DNA of 64,000 bases from Pseudomonas sp. B21-028 (lineage in GTDB: Bacteria; Pseudomonadota; Gammaproteobacteria; Pseudomonadales; Pseudomonadaceae), in assembly GCF_024749045.1 (NCBI RefSeq), contig NZ_CP087184.1:186001-250000 (forward strand), in the 5' to 3' direction. Positions 37,465 through 47,500 of the stretch are shown in pieces. The notes beneath the pieces were generated by a model that saw only the letters and a program-made list of their open reading frames with translations, had not been told where the DNA came from and did not search any database. A program made the translations under genes and the position numbers. How positions within the stretch are numbered: position 1 is the stretch's first letter; every line of letters starts with the position of its first letter.

Positions 37465-38780
37465 ACGCGCCGGTCATGGGTAACGCCGAGCAGGTATTTG
37501 CCCGCTTCCTCGATCTGGAACGTCAGACGCGGGCGGCGCGTAACCCGGCGCAACTGAGCTACAGCCTGGTCAACGATGGTCAGGCCCTGTTCGGGTTTCG
37601 TCACGCCGCGCTGTTGATCGCCGGCAAGGTGCAGGCGGTGACCGGCGTCAGTACGGTGGAGCCGAACGCGCCCTTCGTGGCGTTTGTCGAGCAGGCGGTG
37701 GCGCAGTTGTTCAAGCAAGGCGTGCTGAATCAGGCCCGGGTGATTGCCGCCGATGGCGTGAGCGAAGCCGTTCAGGCGGACTGGCGAAGCCTGTCGGCCG
37801 GGCAGGTATTCTGGCTGCCGTTGATTGATCACAAGGGCCTGGTTTTCGGAGGCCTTTGGCTGGCCCGTGACCTGCCTTGGACGCCGGCCGAGCAAGTGCT
37901 GCTGTCGCAACTGGGCGACACCTACAGCCACGCGTGGCTGGCGTTGCAACCGCGCAAGCCGTGGCGTTTGCGCTGGACGCGCAAGCGTCAGGTCGCGCTG
38001 GTGGCGGTGCTGTTGCTGGGCTTGCTGGTCCCGGTGCGCCAGTCGGTGCTGGCCCCGGCCGAAGTGGTGCCGCTGGGTGGTCAGGTGGTGGCGGCGCCGC
38101 TGGACGGCGTGATCGCCGAATTCATGGTCAAGCCCAACCAGGCCGTCAAGAACGGCGACCTGTTGCTGCGCTTCGAAAGCACCAGTCTCAAGGCTCAGGC
38201 CGATGTGGCCGAGCGCGCACTGGACGTGGCCGAGGCGGAGCTCAAGGCCAACTCCCAACGCTCATTTGCCGATGCCGAATCGAGCTCCAGGATCGATCTC
38301 CTGGCCGCTCGCGTCGAGCAGAAGCGTGCCGAGCGCAACTATGCCCTCGAGTTGCTCAAGCGCAGTGAAGTGCGTGCCGAACGGGATGGCATCGCGGTGT
38401 TTGCCGATGTCGAGCGCTGGCTCGGCAAGCCGGTGCAGACCGGTGAGCGGTTGATGGAAATTGCCGACCCCAGCCAGGCTGAGCTGCGTATCGAACTGGC
38501 GGTCGGCGATGCGATAATCCTGGCCCCCGGTGCGCAAGTCGCATTGTTTCTCGACAGCGATCCGTTGCAGCGGCATGTGGCCTGGCTCGAGCGTTCGGCC
38601 TACGAGGCGCAACCCACCGCCGGCGGACAGCTTGCTTATCGATTGGATGCGCGCTTCGACGGCGTCGCGCCGCGTATCGGCCTGCGGGGCACGGCGAAAA
38701 TATTCGGTGATCGCGCGCCGCTGGCGCTGTACCTGTTGCGTCGGCCACTGGCTGGCCTGCGCCAGAGCGTAGGTCTGTAG
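37461..38780 (+). CDS. HlyD-type adaptor with GAF-like N-terminal domain
   Basis: A 439-residue protein. The first ~170 residues look like a GAF-like cytoplasmic domain (SYSLVNDGQALFGFRHAALLI, then WLPLIDHKGLVFGGLWLAR). A single membrane helix follows (about 177-196, VALVAVLLLGLLVPV), then a HlyD-like periplasmic part with the VAAPLDGVIAEFMVKPNQAV lipoyl motif, a coiled coil (about 230-300) and a beta-barrel. GTG start, translationally coupled to the preceding adaptor. A cytoplasmic sensor-like domain on an adaptor is unusual. Its stop is one base before the M50 gene. Confidence 0.85.
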   Translation: MNAPVMGNAEQVFARFLDLERQTRAARNPAQLSYSLVNDGQALFGFRHAALLIAGKVQAVTGVSTVEPNAPFVAFVEQAVAQLFKQGVLNQARVIAADGVSEAVQADWRSLSAGQVFWLPLIDHKGLVFGGLWLARDLPWTPAEQVLLSQLGDTYSHAWLALQPRKPWRLRWTRKRQVALVAVLLLGLLVPVRQSVLAPAEVVPLGGQVVAAPLDGVIAEFMVKPNQAVKNGDLLLRFESTSLKAQADVAERALDVAEAELKANSQRSFADAESSSRIDLLAARVEQKRAERNYALELLKRSEVRAERDGIAVFADVERWLGKPVQTGERLMEIADPSQAELRIELAVGDAIILAPGAQVALFLDSDPLQRHVAWLERSAYEAQPTAGGQLAYRLDARFDGVAPRIGLRGTAKIFGDRAPLALYLLRRPLAGLRQSVGL

Positions 38781-38781
38781 C

Positions 38782-40878
38782 GTGGCGCTGCCGAGCCTGC
38801 GGCCGGATCTGCAGCTGTCTCCGGCGGCACCGGACCCTGATGGTTCGCCTCAATGGACGCTGGCCGATCCAGTGCGCGGGCGTTATTTCAAGCTGGGCGC
38901 GGCGGCGATGCGCATGCTGCGCCATTGGTCCCTGGGCGATCCGGAAAAGGTGCTGCAAGCGGCGAACCGCGAGCCGGGCCTGCCCCTCAATGGCGAGTCG
39001 CTGGAGCAGCTGCTGGGCTTTCTGCGCGGCCACGATCTGATCAGCGCACTGGATCCGCAACAGCGTGACAGCTATCAGTTCAAGACGGCCGCCCGGCGCC
39101 AGAGTCTGTGGCAGATCCTGTTGCATCAGTACCTGTTTTTCCGGATTCCGCTGTGGCGTCCGGACGCCTTTCTCAACCGCGTCTGGCCCTGGCTGGCACG
39201 GTTCGGGCCCAGGATCCTGCGTTACGGATTGCCGCTGACCCTGGGTGCCGGGGTTTTTCTGGTGTCACGGGATTGGCAGCGGTTCCTGGCGACTTTTCCA
39301 CACCTGTTCAGCCTGGCGGGTGCGCTTGCGTTCGGGGTGGCGTTGTTTTTCGCCAAGCTGTGCCATGAATTCGGCCATGCCTTCATGGCCAAGCGCGCCG
39401 GTTGCCGGGTGCAAAGCATGGGCGTGGCGTTCATGGTGCTGCTGCCGATGTTCTATACCGATGTCAGCGACGCCTGGCGGATCAATGACCGGCGGGCCCG
39501 GTTGCTGATTGGCGCCGGCGGCGTGCTGGCGGAACTGCTACTGGCGTGCATCGCCCTGCTTGCCTGGTCGCTGCTGCCTGACGGACCGGCCCGCACCGCG
39601 GCGTTCATGCTGGCCAGCGCCACCTGGATCACCACGCTGATCATCAACCTGAATCCCTTCATGCGCTTCGACGGATACTTCCTGCTCAGCGATTTCTGGG
39701 CGGTGGACAATCTTCAAGGCCGGGCGTTTGCCCTGTGTCGCTGGCGCTTGCGCGAAGCCTTGTTCGGTTATGGCGTGGCGGCGCCGGAACCCTGGTCGCC
39801 GAAGATGCGCCGCCGCCTGCTCGTATGGGGATATGGGTCGTGGTTGTGGCGAGCGGCGTTGTTTTTCGGCATTGCCCTGGCGGTCTATCACCTGTTCTTC
39901 AAGGTGCTGGGCATTTTTCTGATGATGGTGGAATTGGTCTGGTTCATTTTCATGCCTATCGTGAATGAGTGGCGACAATGGTGGCAGCATCGCGGGCAGG
40001 CCCATGGGCCGCGGGTACTGCTGACCGGGTTGGTCTTGCTGGCGTTGATCCTGGCCTTGCTCTTGCCCTGGCGCAGCGCCGTGGAAGTGCCGGCAATGCT
40101 GGAGGCCGGACGGGCCAGTGCCTTGTATGCACCGGTGGCGGCACGGGTCAAACAGGTGAATGTGCACGATGGGCAGGTGGTGGCCCAGGGCGATGTGTTG
40201 ATTGAACTGGAGTCGCCGGACATGGCGTCACGCCTGAGCATCGTGCGCCGGGAAATCGAAATCCAGAAATTGCAGATGCGTCGCCAGGCCGGCCGTAGCG
40301 AAACCGCCGCCGATGCGGGCATCGTCGAGCAGCAACTGGCCGAAGCGGTCGCCGAGTACCGCGGCCTGGTCGCCCAACGTGAGCGACTGTTGTTACGGGC
40401 GCCTCATGCCGGCCAGGTGCGTGACCTGCTGCCGCAATTGGCGGCAGGCCGCTGGTTGTCACCCACGCAGCCGTTGGTGCGGGTGGTGCAGGCCGACTCC
40501 CGCTTGCGCGGTTACCTCACCGAGGCCGAGCTTTGGCGGGTCGGGCCCGGTGCCACGGGGCGATTCATCGCCGATGATCCGATGCACCCTTCGATTGCCG
40601 TGCAACTGAATGAAGTCGACACCAACGGCGCCGCCTGGGTCGACCAGCAGGCGTTGACGTCCGATCATCATGGACCGATTGCCGTGCGCCGGGATTCGCA
40701 ACAGCGCGCCGAGCCCGTGCAGGCGCAATATGGCGTGCGCCTGAGCGCCATTGATGATGAAGCCGCGCCGCCGCAACCGCTGCGGGGAGTCGTGGTGCTG
40801 CAAGGGCAGGGCGAGTCGATACTGGGAGCGGCCTGGCGTCGGTTGGCGGCGTTGGGTGTAAGGGAAAGCGGATTTTAA
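38782..40878 (+). CDS. M50 (site-2-type) zinc metalloprotease fused to HlyD-like domain
   Basis: A 698-residue polytopic membrane protein. The M50 active site is present: HEFGH (195-199) in a membrane helix and the distal NLNPFMRFDG motif (about 290-299) supplying the third zinc ligand. Around eight hydrophobic helices span about 130-440. A HlyD-like periplasmic C-terminus follows (ARVKQVNVHDGQVVAQGDVL, a coiled coil, APHAGQVRDLLPQLAAGRW). The N-terminal ~110 residues resemble a substrate-binding cytoplasmic domain. Similar M50-HlyD fusions sit in peptide-export clusters. GTG start one base after the preceding gene, so this is the third gene of the operon. It may process and hand over the giant LEPR-XLL protein encoded nearby (inference). 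Confidence 0.88.
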   Translation: MALPSLRPDLQLSPAAPDPDGSPQWTLADPVRGRYFKLGAAAMRMLRHWSLGDPEKVLQAANREPGLPLNGESLEQLLGFLRGHDLISALDPQQRDSYQFKTAARRQSLWQILLHQYLFFRIPLWRPDAFLNRVWPWLARFGPRILRYGLPLTLGAGVFLVSRDWQRFLATFPHLFSLAGALAFGVALFFAKLCHEFGHAFMAKRAGCRVQSMGVAFMVLLPMFYTDVSDAWRINDRRARLLIGAGGVLAELLLACIALLAWSLLPDGPARTAAFMLASATWITTLIINLNPFMRFDGYFLLSDFWAVDNLQGRAFALCRWRLREALFGYGVAAPEPWSPKMRRRLLVWGYGSWLWRAALFFGIALAVYHLFFKVLGIFLMMVELVWFIFMPIVNEWRQWWQHRGQAHGPRVLLTGLVLLALILALLLPWRSAVEVPAMLEAGRASALYAPVAARVKQVNVHDGQVVAQGDVLIELESPDMASRLSIVRREIEIQKLQMRRQAGRSETAADAGIVEQQLAEAVAEYRGLVAQRERLLLRAPHAGQVRDLLPQLAAGRWLSPTQPLVRVVQADSRLRGYLTEAELWRVGPGATGRFIADDPMHPSIAVQLNEVDTNGAAWVDQQALTSDHHGPIAVRRDSQQRAEPVQAQYGVRLSAIDDEAAPPQPLRGVVVLQGQGESILGAAWRRLAALGVRESGF

Positions 40879-40887
40879 GGAGCGTAC

Positions 40888-41379
40888 ATGGAGTCAGTAG
40901 CGGCAGAGGGATTGGTGGTGCGGCCGTCGCGGGTCAGCGATGGTCCGTTTTTGCAGAGTCTTTATCAGGCGGCGCGACCGGATCTGCAATGGATCGATGG
41001 CGAGCACGAGCAAGTGCAGCAGGTGATCGCCCAGCAGTTCCAGGTACAGGAGCAGGGGCTGGGGGAGAACTTTCCCAATGCCATGCATTACGTCGTGGAA
41101 AAACTCGGCACCGCCATTGGTGCCTTGAGCACCGATTTCGGCCCCAATGAAATTCGCGTGTTGTACCTGGCCTTTATCCCCCAGGCCCGTGGTCAAGGTT
41201 ATGGCCGGACGGTGTTGCAAGGCGTGCAGAAAGCCGCGCAGCAGATCCGTTGCCCGGTGGCGACCGTGGTCTGGACCAGCAACCCTCATGCACGGCGGCA
41301 TTACCTGGCGCTGGGCTTCGAAGTCCAGGAGCGCAACCCGGCGGCGGAGCGGTTGGTCTGGTATCCGAAAGGAAACTGA
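40888..41379 (+). CDS. GNAT family N-acetyltransferase
   Basis: A 163-residue Gcn5-related acetyltransferase. Acetyl-CoA motif A reads VLYLAFIPQARGQGYGRTVLQG (the Q/RxxGxG/A core as ARGQGYG), followed by a motif B-like VWTSNPHARRHYLALGFEVQERN. AAGGAG precedes the ATG, nine bases after the M50 gene stop, so it belongs to the adaptor operon. The acceptor is unknown; acetylation of a cluster product is possible. It ends just before a REP doublet. Confidence 0.9.
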   Translation: MESVAAEGLVVRPSRVSDGPFLQSLYQAARPDLQWIDGEHEQVQQVIAQQFQVQEQGLGENFPNAMHYVVEKLGTAIGALSTDFGPNEIRVLYLAFIPQARGQGYGRTVLQGVQKAAQQIRCPVATVVWTSNPHARRHYLALGFEVQERNPAAERLVWYPKGN

Positions 41380-41413
41380 CAGCTCAATATTCCTTAGTGT
41401 GTGAGGGAGTTTC

Positions 41414-41505
41414 TGTGGGAGCGAAGCTTGCTCGCGATAGTGGCAGACCAGTCAATATTGTTGCTGCCTGACTTGTCGCCGTCGCGAGCAAGCTTTGCTC
41501 CCACG
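41414..41505. repeat. REP doublet
   Basis: TGTGGGAGCGAAGCTTGCTC and its inverted counterpart about 45 bases later. Lies between the convergent GNAT and tail-collar genes. Confidence 0.88.
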
Positions 41506-41530
41506 GGGCCGCTGCCCTGCGATTGAAAAA

Positions 41531-42118
41531 TCAGTTCCGGGATGGGAACAGACCGTTCAGGGCAATGCTGAAGTTGATGACCAGGAACGGGTTCATGATT
41601 GCCATCGGCATCCCGTTGCCCGTGGGGGCTACCGTGCCGCTGACCGTCGTGGTCACGCCTTTCAGCGGTACTGGCGAGGCACCTGGCTGGTCGGAATAGA
41701 TATTCGCCGCTCCCGGTCCGGTGCCCGAGGTGCCGATGAAGGAGTTGGTGGCCGTCGGCGTATTCAACGGGTTGCTGGCCGGGTTCGCCAGTTGCAGGGT
41801 GGTTGCGGCGGTTATACCCGTCAGGGTGTGGGTGTGATTGGGCAGGTTGTTCAGGGTCGCCGTGACGTTTTCGGTGCCGGAAGTCTCGCCGATCACACGC
41901 GGGGTCAGGCCCAGGCCGTTGCCCTGGCCCAAGGGCTGTCGACCTTGCAGGTTGGGCAGCATGAAATTGGTCTGGCCGTTGCCTCCGTAGTAGGTGCCGA
42001 TCAGTGAGAACAGTGCCTGGTATTGCGCGATGCCAAGCGTCTGCCCGCTACACAGCGCCCAGCCGCTGGGCGCGAAATTAAAGGCAAACGACTGGATAGT
42101 GCCCATGAATACTTCCAT
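41531..42118 (-). CDS. phage tail-collar domain protein (microcystin-dependent protein-like), copy 1
   Basis: A 195-residue protein of the Tail Collar (PF07484) type. It begins MEVFMGTIQSFAFNFAPSGW, has the GQTLGIAQYQALFSLIG collar core and PNLQGRQPLGQG, and contains the NLPNHTHTLTG histidine motif found in such proteins. It is not a prophage fibre: no other phage genes are near. GAGGAA precedes the start at 42118; the upstream in-frame start is rejected. It is close to 85-90% identical, by eye, to the second copy at 42765-43352. Bacterial relatives are often secreted or surface proteins of unknown role. Confidence 0.88.
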   Translation of the reverse strand: MEVFMGTIQSFAFNFAPSGWALCSGQTLGIAQYQALFSLIGTYYGGNGQTNFMLPNLQGRQPLGQGNGLGLTPRVIGETSGTENVTATLNNLPNHTHTLTGITAATTLQLANPASNPLNTPTATNSFIGTSGTGPGAANIYSDQPGASPVPLKGVTTTVSGTVAPTGNGMPMAIMNPFLVINFSIALNGLFPSRN

Positions 42119-42296
42119 AGATTCCTCGTCCCTCAGGTTACAGTTCAGGTGTTGCCAGGGGAGAAAATTGCGTTCAGCCCGACTCCTTTCATTCCCTGGC
42201 CTGGTCACGCACGGCTGAGCGTAGACGTGGTTACCGCGTTTTGCCGGGTGTGATTCGCGGATCGGCCACCAGGTCTGTGTGCAGCACAAATCCCTT

Positions 42297-42387
42297 CTGG
42301 GAGCGAGCCTGCTCGTGAAAGCGGTGGGGTCAGTCGCATTCTTGTTGAATGTGCCGCCATCATCGCGAGCGGGCTCGCTCCCACAGG
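42297..42387. repeat. REP doublet
   Basis: A forward core (CTGGGAGCGAGCCTGCTCGT) and an inverted core about 40 bases later, between the first tail-collar gene and the DUF6916-like gene. Confidence 0.85.
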
Positions 42388-42406
42388 GTCACTCGGATGG
42401 CTCACG

Positions 42407-42718
42407 TTAGTTGAATGCGATATAGAAATACCCCACCGCCGGATCCCGTCCCATGGGGGGTATCCGCGACACGAACACCCCTTCGAGCCTGCCCAGTTCG
42501 GGCACTTCCAGTGCGCACAAGCCGTCCACGAAGTCAGTGGCCTGCAAGCTATTGAATTCAACGCTGAAGGGCATACGTTCTGTATGGGGCATTTTCGCCC
42601 GGGGCGCATGCTCGAGGGTTTCGATCCGTACGGGCAGGCAACTGCCGTCGGGCAAGGTCAGGTGGCTGGTCTGGCCCAGCAGGGGTTGGAAATGGTGGCT
42701 ATGGACAGCTTGCAACAT
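42407..42718 (-). CDS. DUF6916-like small protein
   Basis: A 103-residue protein beginning MLQAVHSHHFQPLLGQTSHL. It is beta-rich and ends GYFYIAFN. The pattern (F..LLG..F.L..........L.L....... ; PFSVEF; QGIY.. in relatives) resembles the DUF6916 family usually encoded beside tail-collar proteins. GGAG lies 9 bases before the ATG. It sits between two near-identical tail-collar genes on the same strand, so all three probably act together. Function unknown. Confidence 0.75.
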   Translation of the reverse strand: MLQAVHSHHFQPLLGQTSHLTLPDGSCLPVRIETLEHAPRAKMPHTERMPFSVEFNSLQATDFVDGLCALEVPELGRLEGVFVSRIPPMGRDPAVGYFYIAFN

Positions 42719-42764
42719 GTCGATACTCCAACGGGCCGGAGGGCCGTGGTCCTCCGGTGGATCC

Positions 42765-43352
42765 TCAGTTACGGGACGGGAAGTAGCCTTGCAGGGCAAT
42801 GCTGAAGTTGATCGCCAGGAATGGGTTCATGATTGCCATTGGCAGTCCATTGCCGGTGGGGGCGACCGTGCCGCTGACCGTCGTGGTCACACCCTGCAGC
42901 GGTACCGGCGACGCTCCTGGCTGGTCGGAATAGATATTCGCAGCGCCTGGTCCGGTGCCCGAGGTGCCGATGAAGGAGTTGGTGGCCGTTGGCGTATTCA
43001 CCGGGTTGCTGGCCGGGTTCGCCAGTTGCAGGGTCGTTGTAGCGGTTATACCGGTAAGGGCATGAGTATGATTGGGCAGGTTGTTCAATGTCGCCGTGAC
43101 GTTTTCGGTGCCGGAGACGGTGCCGATCACCCGCGGGGTCAGGCCCAGGCCGTTGCCCTGGCCCACGGGCATCCGTCCCTGCAAGTTGGGGAGCAGGAAG
43201 GTGGTCTGGCCGTCGCCGCCGTAAGTCACGCCGATCAGGGCAAACAATGTCTGGTATTGGGCAAGACTGAGGGTCTGCCCGTTGCACAAGGCCCAATCCC
43301 TGGGTGCAAAGTTGAAAGCGAACGGCTGGATAGTCCCGATGAATACTTCCAT
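42765..43352 (-). CDS. phage tail-collar domain protein, copy 2
   Basis: A 195-residue paralogue of the gene at 41531-42118, with the same length, the same motifs (GTIQPFAFNFAPRDWALCNGQ, NLPNHTHALTG) and even a similar leader (both start sites follow GAGGA/GAGGAA within AACCTGA-type sequence). The pair therefore arose by duplication flanking the DUF6916-like gene. Differences cluster in the N-terminal 75 residues while the C-terminal 120 residues are almost unchanged. Role unknown; the genes may encode extracellular trimeric or fibre-like proteins. Confidence 0.88.
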   Translation of the reverse strand: MEVFIGTIQPFAFNFAPRDWALCNGQTLSLAQYQTLFALIGVTYGGDGQTTFLLPNLQGRMPVGQGNGLGLTPRVIGTVSGTENVTATLNNLPNHTHALTGITATTTLQLANPASNPVNTPTATNSFIGTSGTGPGAANIYSDQPGASPVPLQGVTTTVSGTVAPTGNGLPMAIMNPFLAINFSIALQGYFPSRN

Positions 43353-43623
43353 AGAATCCTCATCTTTCAGGTTGTTGGTCTGCGCGAAACGGGCAAAGAC
43401 GCCTGGCCTGGTCACGCCCGGCTGAGCGTAGACGGGGTTATTTCATTCTGCCCGCGGGCTGAAAATGGTTGCCGCCCGGCTTAAACGATTCAGGTTTAGG
43501 AGGGCCCTGTACCGTCCATCTTTTTTACAAATGCAGGTGCGCTTGATGTCAAATTAGTACTAGTCGAGATTTATTTCCTCGTCTACGCTTCGGACACAGA
43601 TGGACTACAAACGGTGATAGGGA

Positions 43624-44460
43624 TTGTCAAAATTTCACTTTATTTCCGGTCTACCGCGCTCAGGCTCGACCCTGCTTTCTGCGATTCTGTTGCAGAATCC
43701 GCGCTTTCACGCCGGCATGACCAGCCCCGTCGGTACGCTGTTCAGCAGCGTGTTGCAGCAATGCAGTGCTGGCAGCGAATTCGGTTCGGTGATCGACACC
43801 GACCTGCGCCGTCGCCTGCTGCGTGGGTTGTTCGACTCGTACTATGCCGACAAGGCCGACAAGCCCGTCATCTTCGATACCAACCGCCAGTGGTGCGCTC
43901 GTTTGCCGGCGCTGCAGGATCTGTTTCCCCAAGCCAAGACCATCGCCTGCGTGCGCAACGTTGCCTGGGTGCTCGACAGCCTGGAGCGGCTCTACCGCGC
44001 CAACCCGTTCGAGAACACCAAGCTGTTCAACGACGATGACGAGCGCAACACCGTCTATAGCCGTTGTGAAACCCTGGCCCAGCGCAACCGCCTGGTGGGG
44101 TATGCCTGGACGGCGCTCAAGGAAGCCTATTACGGCGAAAACGCCGAATCATTGCTGATCGTCGATTACGACTTGTTGAGCCAGGCACCCGAGCGGGTGA
44201 TGCGGCTGGTCTATGAGTTCATCGACGAGCCCTGGTTCGAACACGATTTCAATCACTTGACCTACGACGCACCGGCCTTCGACCTGGCCCTGGGCGTTGC
44301 CGGCCTGCACAAGGTCAAGCCCAGGGTCGCGCCGCAAGCGCGACGGACCCTGCTGCCGCCGGATCTGTTCGAGAAGTATGCCGAGTTGTCGTTCTGGCGC
44401 GATGGTTCTGCCAGCGCCGCCAATGTCATTCGTATGAAAACCGACGCCGCGCTCAGTTGA
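43624..44460 (+). CDS. sulfotransferase family protein
   Basis: A 278-residue PAPS-dependent sulfotransferase. The 5'-phosphosulfate loop GLPRSGSTLLSAIL lies at residues 9-22, and a 3'-phosphate region probably in IACVRNVAWVLDSLERLY (about 107-124). The start is taken as TTG at 43624 because the fold begins MSKFHFISGLPRSGS; upstream signals are poor, so a non-standard start is uncertain. It ends 52 bases before the giant LEPR-XLL protein and reads the same way. It may sulfate that protein or an associated glycan (inference). Confidence 0.85.
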   Translation: MSKFHFISGLPRSGSTLLSAILLQNPRFHAGMTSPVGTLFSSVLQQCSAGSEFGSVIDTDLRRRLLRGLFDSYYADKADKPVIFDTNRQWCARLPALQDLFPQAKTIACVRNVAWVLDSLERLYRANPFENTKLFNDDDERNTVYSRCETLAQRNRLVGYAWTALKEAYYGENAESLLIVDYDLLSQAPERVMRLVYEFIDEPWFEHDFNHLTYDAPAFDLALGVAGLHKVKPRVAPQARRTLLPPDLFEKYAELSFWRDGSASAANVIRMKTDAALS

Positions 44461-44512
44461 GCGCGGTTTATTTCATTTGCGTGTTCAAGCAGTTCGAGTC
44501 CGGGTGAACGTC

Positions 44513-47500
44513 ATGTGGTGGAGCAAAGGTAAATCGCGGGTAATCGAGGGCGCACAGGCCCTGGCATCGCCAATGATCATGTCCCTGGAACCGCGGATGC
44601 TGTTCGACGGCGCCGTCGCCGCGACCGTGGCCGATGCCGCGCAGCCGGACGCCCACCCCACCGCCGACGCGGCCAAGACGCCCACGGCCGATCAGGCCAC
44701 CGATACCCATGCGGCCCCGGGCCAGACCGACGCCACTGAGGCTGCCGTTCCGGGCAAGTCGGTGGTATTCGTTGATTCCCGGGTCAAGGACGCCGCCAGC
44801 CTGCTCGAAGGCGTGGCGCCCGGCACCCAGGTCGTGCAACTGGATGCCACCAAGGATGGCTTGCAGCAGATCGCCGATTACCTGGACACCCACCAGGGCG
44901 TCAGCTCGGTGCAGATCATCGCCCACGGCAACGCCGGTGATCTGTGGTTGGGCAACGCCTACCTGTCGGCGGACAACGTCCAGGCCCGCGCCGAGGTGCT
45001 GGCGCAGATTGGCCAGGACATGAACGCCGGTGGCGATATCCTGATCTATGGCTGCTACACCGCCCAAGGCGAGCGTGGCCTGGAGCTGGTCGATTCACTG
45101 GCGCAACTGACCGGCCGCGATGTGGCCGCGTCCAACGACCGTACCGGTCTGGGCGGCGACTGGGACCTGGAAATCGCCACCGGCAATATCGAAAGCGCCA
45201 ACGCGTTGTCGGCCAACGCGATGAGCGACTACCAATGGGGCCTCGCCACCTGGACTGCCACCAATAACGCCAACACCGGCATCGGCTCGTTGCGCGCGGC
45301 CCTGGCTTCGGCACAGAACGGCGACATCGTCACCTTCAGCAGCGGCATGACCGTCGCGTTGACCCAGGTGTTGGTGGTCAACAAGAACGTGACCATCGAT
45401 GGCGACCTCAATAACGACAACGTCGCCGATGTCACCCTCGATGGGCAATTTCGTACCCAGGTCCTCAGCGTGACGTCCGGTACCACGGCGACCCTCGATG
45501 GCCTGGTGATTACCCGTGGCATGGTGGCGGGTGACGGTGGCAATGGTGGCGTCGATGCCGCGGTCGCCAAGGCCGGCGGTATCTATAACGCCGGGACCCT
45601 GACCCTGAAGAACGTCACGATCACCGCGAACGCCGCCTCGGGCGGTGGTGGCGGTGGTGGCGTGACGCCGCAGTATGCCGGTGGCGGCGGCGGTGGTGGC
45701 GGTGCGGTCGGCAGCGGTACCGGCGGCAAGGGCGGCGATACGATCAATGCCACGGGCTCCGTCGGCTCGACCGGACAAGGCGGCGCCGGCGGCGGTTTCT
45801 TCAACATGGGCGGACGGGGTGGCAACTCCACCGGTGGCATCGGTGGTGCTGCGTACCCGGGCTACAGCACCGGGTCGGCTGGCGGCACAGCGGCCAGCGC
45901 CGGTTTGTCCATCGGCGGCGGTGGTGGCGGTGACGGCTACAACGCGGTCGGTGGTGCCGGTGGCGGCGCGGTCGGCGGTATCTACAACGATACCGGCGCG
46001 ACCCTGCGCATCATTGGCAACTCAGTGATTTCCAACAACATCGGCGCCGGCGGTGGCGGTGGCGGTGGTGGCGCCGGAGGTGGCTACACCCACACCGGCG
46101 GTGCGGGCGGCGTCGGCGTTGGCGCCATCTGGAACAAGGGCGCGATCCTGATCACCGCCGCCAACTTCGCGGCCCTGTCGGGCAACGTCGGCGGCAGCGG
46201 CACCGGGGGCGGCAGTGCTGGCATCGCAGGTACTTCGCCCGCTTCCGTGGCCAATGTCTACGGTGACGGCGGGACCATCAATACCAACTATGTGCCGGAT
46301 TTGACCCCGCCTACCGCGACCGTCGTGGTGGCCAATACCAACTTGAATTCCGGCGGTACGTCCCTGGTGACCATCACTTTCTCCGAGGCGGTGACAGGGC
46401 TTACCGCGGCGGATCTGTCGGTGCAGAACGGCTCGGTAACCGGCTTGGCCAGCGGCGACGGCGGCATCACTTGGACCGGTACGCTGACGGCGGCCAGCAA
46501 CATCGCCGACACCACCAATGTGATCACCCTGGACAACACCGGCGTTGTCGACCTGGCGGGTAACGCTGGCGTGGGCACCACTGACTCGAACAACTACGCG
46601 GTCAACGACACCGTGGCGCCGACGGCGACCATTGTGGTGGCCGATACCGCGCTCAAAAGCGGTGAAACCTCGGCCGTCACCATCACCTTCTCCGAGGCGG
46701 TGACCGGCTTCACCACCGCCGACCTGACGGTGGCCAACGGTACGCTCAGCGGCCTGAGCAGTGCCGACGGCGGCATCACCTGGACGGCGACCCTGACCCC
46801 GGATGCCGACGTCACCGACACCACCAACCTGGTGGTCCTGGACAAGACCGGTGTCATGGACCTGTCCAGCAACGTCGGCGTGGGCACCACCAACTCGAAC
46901 AACTTCGCCATCGATACCCTGCGCCCGACCGCTACCATCGTGGTGACGGACAACGCGCTGAGAGCGGGTGAAACCTCGCTGGTGACCATCACCTTCAACG
47001 AGGCGGTGACCGGTTTCACCACCGCGGACCTGACGGTTGCCAACGGTACCGTCACCGGGTTGAGCAGCGGCGACGGCGGTATCACCTGGACCGGGACACT
47101 CACCCCGACTGCCAGCATCAGTGACACCACGAACGTGATCACGCTGGACAACAGCGGTGTTGCCGACCTGTCCGGCAACGCCGGCACGGCCACCACCGAT
47201 TCGAACAACTATGCAGTCGACACGCTGCGTCCCACCGCAACGATCGTGGTGGCCGACACTGCACTGAGCGCAGGTGAAACCTCGCTGGTGACCATCACGT
47301 TCAGCGAGGCCGTCAGCGGGTTCACCCTGGCCGACCTGACGGTCGCCAACGGCTCCTTGAGCGGGTTGAGCAGTGCGGATGGCGGAATCACCTGGACCGC
47401 GACGCTAACGCCAAGCGCCAGCGTCACCGACGCCACCAACCTGATCGTCCTGGCCAATACCGGGGTGAGCGATGCGGCGGGCAACGCCGGCACCGGCACC

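Noticed and set aside
41531..43352. Prophage remnant suggested by tail-collar domains
   Set aside because: No terminase, capsid, integrase or other tail genes are near; such collar proteins also occur as free-standing bacterial genes.
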